NCBI GenBank assembly: GCA_028565715.1
Contig: JAOXYC010222904.1
Span: 1 to 10,892 of the forward strand
Source: Phoronis pallida
Taxonomy: Eukaryota; Phoronida; Phoronidae
Direction: 5' to 3'
DNA length: 10,892 nt
Shown here: in pieces, positions 9,901-10,892 of the stretch
Layout of the letters: each line of letters opens with the position of its first letter
Numbering within the stretch: the stretch's first letter is position 1
Position numbers and translations under genes: made by a program
The notes under the pieces: model-generated
Databases searched by the model: none
What the model was told of the DNA's origin: nothing
What the model saw: only the letters and a program-made list of their open reading frames with translations

Positions 9901-10189
9901 TTTGCATTTAAGAAACTCGTCCAGAATGCTCTACATGCAGTGTAGTTCCCTCTTGAAAACTGTATTTCAGAGGGTCAGTGTTATATTATTGCTAGTCTGG
10001 TATTTGCCCTTTGGAGGATTATGAATTGAGTTAAATTATTTCCTATATCTTATCATAGGCTGGGAGTATTGTGTTGAACATACAATGGGCGGTTATGGAC
10101 CAGTGGAGAAGAACTATCACATGTGTCGTAAACGTCGATGGGTGAGACCTCGTGAACTCAAGGTGGATCAGAAGAAAATACTAGCTAAG
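854..10189 (+). CDS. DYSF: Type-I ferlin gene (dysferlin/myoferlin-like), internal 12-exon portion
   Basis: The recognised exons are 854-930, 3464-3564, 4570-4783, 5051-5253, 6378-6484, 7035-7230, 7745-7897, 8291-8434, 8693-8779, 9109-9303, 9635-9737 and 10059-10189. Each begins after AG, ends before GT, and all junction phases agree, giving one open frame of about 570 codons. Domain order is the C2C end, conserved [10 protein letters not shown] segment, FerA, FerB and DysF, which is the order in dysferlin and myoferlin; otoferlin-type ferlins lack DysF. Known family members are tail-anchored multi-C2 proteins that drive Ca2+-dependent vesicle fusion and membrane repair. The start codon, N-terminal C2 domains, later C2 domains and transmembrane tail lie outside the window. 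Several stretches resemble dysferlin most, but an invertebrate gene may be equally related to DYSF, MYOF and FER1L5, so the symbol marks the family. Confidence 0.93.
1699..1713 (+). CDS. Candidate 15-nt microexon in the C2C linker
   Basis: A T-rich tract ending TTCAATAG is followed by 15 nt and then the donor GTAAAA. Phase is 1 in and 1 out, matching the exon ending at 930 and the exon starting at 3464. Inclusion would add Asp-Val-Glu-Thr-Glu before the Gly of GFLPVFGPC. Vertebrate myoferlin and dysferlin carry an acidic linker of variable length here, and I recall myoferlin having a similar Glu-Thr-Glu just before this Gly. Skipping it also keeps the frame, so it could be constitutive or alternative. 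A 15-nt match could arise by chance in a 2.5-kb intron. Confidence 0.45.
1912..2232. mobile_element. MITE-like foldback element, 321 bp, with 5-bp target-site duplication
   Basis: Arms 1912-2004 and 2140-2232 are 93-bp inverted repeats with only scattered mismatches; termini are CAAGGGTGCCAGAG and its counterpart CTCTGGCACTCTTG. AACTG sits directly outside both ends (1907-1911 and 2233-2237), as expected of a 5-bp target-site duplication. There is no transposase frame, so it is non-autonomous. Short ORFs on both strands within it are arm shadows. A motif like GGTTCGTGAGATGGA recurs several times inside. The superfamily is unassigned: the terminal CAAGG resembles hAT ends, but an 8-bp duplication is absent. 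Confidence 0.85.
2006..2069. repeat. Two tandem 32-bp units in the foldback loop
   Basis: The unit beginning TACTGTACTGAAGTCC occurs at 2006-2037 and 2038-2069 with one C/T mismatch. It lies entirely between the two arms of the foldback element, so it is a late internal duplication. It contains its own small repeat, TACTGTACTG. Confidence 0.9.
2540..2680. repeat. Imperfect inverted repeat, probable decayed MITE
   Basis: GTGTAAGCCCATAATT at 2540-2561 is the inverted counterpart of AATTGGATGGGCTTATAC within 2655-2680. The arms are about 22-26 bp with small gaps, and the interior is AT-rich and non-coding. No target-site duplication could be identified. Confidence 0.5.
2779..2866. repeat. Near-perfect 33-bp hairpin with a 22-nt loop
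   Basis: Arms 2779-2811 and 2834-2866 pair at 31 of 33 positions (AGTTTGGTTGTGAGTTTC... against ...GAAACTCACAACCAAACT), with an adjacent two-base mismatch and the loop 2812-2833. The total of 88 nt is in the size range of a pre-miRNA hairpin or a very small foldback transposon remnant. The stem is more regular than most pre-miRNAs. Confidence 0.85.
3464..3564 (+). CDS. DYSF: Ferlin exon: conserved [11 protein letters not shown] segment after C2C
   Basis: The exon begins after CACATTGTAG and ends before a perfect GTAAGT. With the carried-in G it encodes [22 protein letters not shown], then [14 protein letters not shown], ending on a complete codon. The F-x-P-x-F-G-P-C-[YW]-[LIV]-N-L-Y-G-S-x-R-E-[YF] signature is among the most conserved stretches of type-I ferlins and is diagnostic by itself. 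It closes the C2C region and leads into the segment before FerA. The upstream exon also ends in phase 1, so direct joining from 930 works with or without the microexon candidate between them. Confidence 0.95.
3565..4569. other. Phase 0 intron, 1.0 kb
   Basis: AT-rich intron between two secure exons. The only exon-like signal is the 27-nt segment at 3844-3870. The rest shows no repeat or coding stretch that I can support. Confidence 0.8.
3844..3870 (+). CDS. Candidate 27-nt cassette microexon (nine residues)
   Basis: The acceptor CGCTTTTTATCAG has a good pyrimidine tract and the donor GTAAGT is perfect. The 27 nt between them are phase 0 on both sides, exactly the phase of the flanking exons (3464-3564 and 4570-4783). 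The segment is stop-free and would insert RGNYLDFDH between the conserved Lys and GEG motifs. Vertebrate ferlins, as I remember them, have no residues here, so it would be a lineage-specific optional insert. A longer frame around it (3823-4047) is simply readable intron. There is no conservation evidence, so this rests on splice-site quality and phase. Confidence 0.4.
4570..4783 (+). CDS. DYSF: Ferlin exon: GEGxAYRGR and YLRRRKY segment
   Basis: The exon follows TTTATCCAG, starts in phase 0 and ends one base into a Gly codon before GTGAGT. It encodes 71 codons from [18 protein letters not shown] through [17 protein letters not shown] to PVEFEVSIG. The motifs G-E-G-x-A-Y-R-G-R, D-D-[IL]-L-x-x-x-K-Y-x-R-R-R-K-Y and [IV]-[EQ]-F-E-V-S-I-G are ferlin signatures; the EHSE-plus-acidic stretch in the middle is closer to dysferlin than to myoferlin. 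In the family this resembles the first strands of a C2-like fold ahead of FerA. The segment is full length compared with vertebrate homologues, with no indel that I can detect. Confidence 0.96.
5051..5253 (+). CDS. DYSF: Ferlin exon: NYGNK...[11 protein letters not shown]...WEDIS, entry to FerA
   Basis: The acceptor is TGTAATTTAG and the donor GTTAGT, which is weaker than the others. Together with the last base of the previous exon, the first codon is Gly of the S-I-G-N-Y-G-N-K motif. The 68 codons include [20 protein letters not shown] and [22 protein letters not shown]-x-x-Y-Y-Y-L-P-W and S-x-W-E-D-I-S-x-R-[LI] are conserved across type-I ferlins. The last 20 or so residues begin the first helix of FerA, a membrane-associating four-helix bundle. 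It ends in phase 0 after Leu, which is where the working FerA exon at 6378 and its decayed copy at 5423 would both join. Confidence 0.96.
5423..5480 (+). pseudogene. Degenerate upstream copy of the first FerA exon
   Basis: The sequence ACTTTCAG-GAGTG at this acceptor closely repeats GCTTTCAG-GAGTG at the working exon 6378. By hand alignment 18 of the first 24 exon bases agree, and in the same phase 0 frame the products begin ECKIQQIK here and ECNIENIK there. Similarity fades after about ten codons. The frame stays open to a TAA at 5648-5650, but I find no phase-2 donor that would join it to 7035. It is best read as a tandem exon copy cut off by the reverse-strand insertion that follows. It could instead be an alternative terminal exon; an AATAAA lies at 5949-5954. 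Confidence 0.45.
5480..6240 (-). pseudogene. Coding-like reverse-strand insertion, frame-broken, family unknown
   Basis: Read on the - strand, this intron block shows several stop-free, compositionally coding-like stretches in different frames. One runs 5908-5684 (about 74 codons) and has Cys-rich spacing including [10 protein letters not shown] and a later Gly-Cys-Cys. Another coding-like stretch lies around 5605-5480, and a third around 6190-6130 before a stop. Frame changes and stops separate them. It looks like a decayed mobile-element ORF or retrocopied gene inserted in the ferlin intron. I could not place the family and found neither clear terminal repeats nor a target-site duplication, so both ends are approximate. 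Confidence 0.35.
6378..6484 (+). CDS. DYSF: Ferlin exon: FerA helices 1-2
   Basis: It follows TTTTTTGCTTTCAG, begins in phase 0 with Glu-Cys and ends two bases into a Lys codon before a perfect GTAAGT. It reads [20 protein letters not shown], then [15 protein letters not shown]. The pattern matches the FerA region of dysferlin and myoferlin, where [ED]-x-N-I-E-x-[IL]-K-x-G-[IL]-x-[AG] is followed by an amphipathic helix rich in Leu and Ile. FerA is a small four-helix bundle reported to interact with membranes. Position and length (35 codons plus two bases) agree with the vertebrate alignment. A decayed copy of its 5' end lies 955 bp upstream at 5423. Confidence 0.9.
6485..7034. other. Phase 2 intron, 550 nt
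   Basis: No supportable feature. A short open frame at 6727-6915 has no splice-compatible borders and no family match. Confidence 0.8.
7035..7230 (+). CDS. DYSF: Ferlin exon: second half of FerA and linker to FerB
   Basis: The acceptor is ATCTTCTTTTCAG and the donor GAG-GTAACA. The first base completes Lys from the previous exon, followed by [20 protein letters not shown] and [18 protein letters not shown], then [21 protein letters not shown] and a final TVE. In vertebrate ferlins the equivalent reads as a variable Pro-rich linker, L-D-x-x-[IL]-[RK]-x-x-R-x-x-x-[LI], and a helix with S-E-x-T-D-V-x-x-x-L ending before P-Q-N-S. That spacing is reproduced here. The exon ends in phase 0, consistent with the next exon beginning at Pro-Gln-Asn-Ser. 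Confidence 0.93.
7231..7744. other. Phase 0 intron, 514 nt
   Basis: AT-rich, with no exon copy, repeat or other feature that I can identify. Confidence 0.8.
7745..7897 (+). CDS. DYSF: Ferlin exon: FerB N-terminal half
   Basis: It starts after CATTCTCATTGTAG in phase 0 and ends before GTATGT in phase 0, giving 51 codons. It encodes [20 protein letters not shown], then [13 protein letters not shown] and a Tyr-Cys-Gly-Arg-Leu-Cys-Gly-Lys turn, and ends SLALK. P-Q-N-S-[ML]-P-D-[IV]-x-[IV]-W-M-[IL]-x-G-[ED]-K-R-[LV]-A-Y-x-R-[IV]-P-A is the hallmark of the ferlin-specific FerB domain. C-G-K-x-C-G-K becomes C-G-R-L-C-G-K here. FerB has no assigned catalytic activity; it is a structural module found only in ferlins. 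Confidence 0.97.
7898..8290. other. Phase 0 intron, 393 nt
   Basis: No feature seen beyond the splice sites. Confidence 0.8.
8291..8434 (+). CDS. DYSF: Ferlin exon: FerB C-terminal half
   Basis: The exon lies between ATCGTGTTTCAG and GTGAGT and is phase 0 on both sides (48 codons). It starts Tyr-Pro, continues [20 protein letters not shown] and ends LAVFAET. Vertebrate ferlins have K-Y-P at this junction, then [VI]-x-[LI]-R-[VF]-[KN]-[LI]-W-[LF]-G-L and [LF]-x-V-F-A-E-[TM]. The insert between Tyr-Pro and the Arg-Phe-Lys-Leu-Trp motif ([10 protein letters not shown]) is variable in the family. The donor is followed after 23 nt by a strong intronic hairpin (8458-8508). Confidence 0.96.
8458..8508. 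repeat. 19-bp hairpin just inside the FerB intron donor
   Basis: GTTGTACAGGAATTGCATT (8458-8476) pairs with AATGAAATTCCTGTACAAC (8490-8508) at 18 of 19 positions across a 13-nt loop. It starts 23 nt after the exon end at 8434. At 51 nt it is short for a miRNA precursor. It may be an RNA secondary structure near the splice donor or a chance palindrome. Confidence 0.75.
8693..8779 (+). CDS. DYSF: Ferlin exon: FerB-DysF linker (YENQ...TGK)
   Basis: This 29-codon exon is phase 0 on both sides, after ATAACATTTCAG and before GTGGGC. It reads [20 protein letters not shown] and then PKWSDATGK. Type-I ferlins have Y-E-N-[EQ] directly after V-F-A-E-T, a Gly-x-Trp, and a [KR]-[FW]-S-D-[VA]-T-G-K terminus, all present. 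The linker leads into the DysF domain. The final Lys codon joins Ala-Pro of the exon at 9109; the intron between them holds a decayed copy of that exon. Confidence 0.94.
8780..9108. other. Phase 0 intron, 329 nt
   Basis: The 3' third holds the degenerate DysF exon copy (9009-9087); the first 220 nt are plain AT-rich intron. Confidence 0.8.
9009..9087 (+). pseudogene. Degenerate copy of the first DysF exon (9109), with a possible 45-nt cassette exon inside
   Basis: The intron end and exon start are both repeated: AAAATTGCAG-GCCCAAATTC here resembles CTAATTGTAG-GCTCCACTCC at 9109, 100 bp downstream. In the frame with ATG at 8972 this copy encodes [15 protein letters not shown], against [15 protein letters not shown] in the working exon; over 22 codons I count about 41 of 66 identical bases. 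A net 7-nt loss between the acceptor and the Pro-rich motif breaks the frame, so it cannot replace the exon. A perfect GTGAGT at 9054 would, however, define a 45-nt phase 0 cassette, 9009-9053, in a shifted frame. Confidence 0.55.
9109..9303 (+). CDS. DYSF: Ferlin exon: DysF domain, N-terminal part
   Basis: It lies between TAATTGTAG and a perfect GTAAGT, phase 0 on both sides, 65 codons. It reads [20 protein letters not shown], then [20 protein letters not shown] and [15 protein letters not shown], ending SYMNV. The DysF signatures G-W-x-W-x-x-[ED]-W-x-V-x-P-E-x-[ST]-L, D-x-D-A-G-H-x-x-F-x-[ED]-[ED]-[VI]-[FY]-[EQ] and R-x-P-[GA]-G-x-W are all seen. In known DysF domains the Trp and Arg residues stack and hold the fold; missense changes here in human DYSF cause muscular dystrophy. 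The F-E-F-E run replaces the usual F-E-N-[QE]. Confidence 0.97.
9304..9634. other. Phase 0 intron, 331 nt
   Basis: No supportable feature. The open frames crossing it are read-through of the neighbouring exons. Confidence 0.8.
9635..9737 (+). CDS. DYSF: Ferlin exon: inner DysF repeat, W-x-W-x-D-x-W...NRAVDE
   Basis: After CCATTCAATTACAG it starts in phase 0 and ends one base into Gly before GTAAGA. It reads [19 protein letters not shown], then [15 protein letters not shown]. This is the G-W-x-W-x-D-x-W-x-x-D-[LIM]-N-R-A-V-D-E repeat of the DysF region. A carried-over G plus the next exon gives Gly-Trp-Glu-Tyr, exactly the expected continuation. The 3' part of the exon, its donor and some intron are tandemly repeated immediately downstream (9765-9861). 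Confidence 0.96.
9668..9861 (+). repeat. 97-bp head-to-tail duplication of DysF exon 3' part plus donor
   Basis: Unit 1 is about 9668-9764 and unit 2 about 9765-9861. From the Trp-Gln codons onward every landmark (TGGCAG, GACATGAACAGA, GATGAAGA, TATCTTTCA) recurs at an offset of 97; one 3-bp gap explains the offset of 100 further 5'. Unit 2 still reads [14 protein letters not shown] in the frame equivalent to the exon's [14 protein letters not shown]. Its donor has changed from GTAAGA to GTCGGG, and it lies out of frame with the flanking phase 1 junctions, so it looks non-functional. Mismatches in the intron part are mostly transitions. Confidence 0.8.
9738..10058. other. Phase 1 intron, 321 nt
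   Basis: The first 124 nt contain the end of unit 1 and all of unit 2 of the 97-bp exon duplication. The remainder is plain intron. Confidence 0.8.
10059..10189 (+). CDS. DYSF: Ferlin exon: DysF, GWEY and Arg-rich RKRRWVR segment
   Basis: The acceptor is ATCTTATCATAG and the donor GTGGGT. With the preceding G it encodes [20 protein letters not shown], then [20 protein letters not shown] and ILAK, ending in phase 0. Vertebrates have G-W-E-Y, a Pro-rich loop with K-x-W-V-x-x-E-K-x-Y-[HY]-x-x-R-R-R-R-x-V-R. Here the loop Trp is replaced by Tyr, followed by Gly-Pro-Val-Glu-Lys-Asn-Tyr-His, and the basic run is R-K-R-R-W-V-R. The following exon, expected to begin the outer C-terminal half of DysF, is not recognisable before the window ends. 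Confidence 0.95.
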
Positions 10190-10892
10190 GTGGGTACAGA
10201 TGTTAAAGTTATACATCGCTACTTACAAATGTGAAATTATCAATTATTTAATGAGTTCAATTACTTGGATTTTTTGTTACAAATTGCATCCGCACATTCA
10301 TCTGAACAAATACATACCTTCACTTCTTCCGGAAATTCTTTTTCATAAAAAGCCACAGGTCAAGAGAATTTTAAAATGTTCGCCTGTTTTAATTTTACAG
10401 TGTGCTGCAATTTGATTTATGAATTGTAATAAAGCAAAACTTTCAGATTTGAAATGGATACTAACTTGTATAATCATTGTAAAAGTTTTTGTTACTTTGG
10501 TAAACAGGCATTAGAGGTTAGCAATGTTGATTTCGTTTTAAAATTTATTATGAAACATTCTTGTTTGGTGATTGGGTTTGCTTCAAATAAATTCATCTGG
10601 ATTTTGATTTTCGTGTTTTACATTAATTTTATTTATTAATATTTGTCATTTTTTTTTCTTTTTGAAATATTGTATTTTGTTATTTTTGTACTTTAATTCC
10701 ATTTAATTTATGAACTTTGCTTTTATTCTTTCATCTCAAGCAGCAGGTAAAACCACATCAATGGGATACAAATCTACTAAATTAATATGCTTTGAATGGC
10801 AAAATCCATGCAACTTTAGAGTAAATTGCATGACAATAATGCACGCGACTGTATAACAACAGTTGAATGCAAATATACCGTATCGACGCGGG
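10190..10892. other. Phase 0 intron, incomplete at window end
   Basis: Strongly AT-rich with long T tracts. No DysF continuation is recognisable; the acceptor-like CTCAAGCAGCAG at about 10736-10747 is followed by a frame that stops early and lacks ferlin motifs. Confidence 0.75.

Noticed and set aside
10737-10800. Acceptor-like CTCAAGCAGCAG as the next ferlin exon
   Set aside because: The phase 0 frame stops after about 14 codons and lacks DysF residues; no other frame matches.
1-10892. Prokaryotic operon, CRISPR, tRNA or toxin-antitoxin type content
   Set aside because: No ribosome-binding-site-linked ORFs, spaced repeats or cloverleaf structures; all strong coding signal is spliced animal ferlin.

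Overview
The window is eukaryotic nuclear DNA, almost certainly from an invertebrate animal. It is AT-rich, and coding sequence comes in short blocks bounded by consensus splice sites (GTAAGT/GTGAGT donors, TTTCAG/TTGTAG-type acceptors). All supported coding blocks lie on the + strand and join in one reading frame. The joined product is the middle of a type-I (DysF-containing) ferlin, the family of dysferlin and myoferlin, which are large membrane-anchored multi-C2 proteins of Ca2+-dependent membrane fusion and repair. Neither gene end is present. Twelve recognised exons add up to 1,711 nt, about 570 codons. I cannot name the species; introns of roughly 0.25-2.5 kb and a high AT content fit many invertebrates.

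Layout: 1-853 is intron with no exon I can defend, and carries a possible decayed reverse-strand zinc-finger relic. Exon 854-930 is the end of the central C2 (C2C-like) domain. A 2.5-kb intron follows that holds three inverted-repeat (MITE-like) structures and a candidate 15-nt microexon. Exons at 3464, 4570 and 5051 encode the conserved segment after the C2 domain, up to the start of FerA. Exons at 6378 and 7035 complete FerA, the exons at 7745 and 8291 encode FerB, 8693 encodes the linker, and 9109, 9635 and 10059 encode the N-terminal and inner part of the DysF domain. The window ends in the next intron, before the expected C-terminal half of DysF and the later C2 domains.

The most interesting material is intronic. 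Three introns contain degenerate copies of the adjacent coding exon: a FerA exon copy at 5423, a DysF exon copy at 9009 and a 97-bp DysF exon duplication at 9765. Two other short exon-like segments (15 nt and 27 nt) preserve reading phase and have good splice sites, so they are candidate alternative microexons. A frame-broken, coding-like reverse-strand insertion (about 5480-6240) separates the FerA exon copy from the working exon.

There is no operon, CRISPR array, tRNA, rRNA or prokaryotic-type gene here, and no new defence or metabolic system. Coordinates were read by hand from the sequence; family assignments rest on remembered ferlin conservation, not on a database search.
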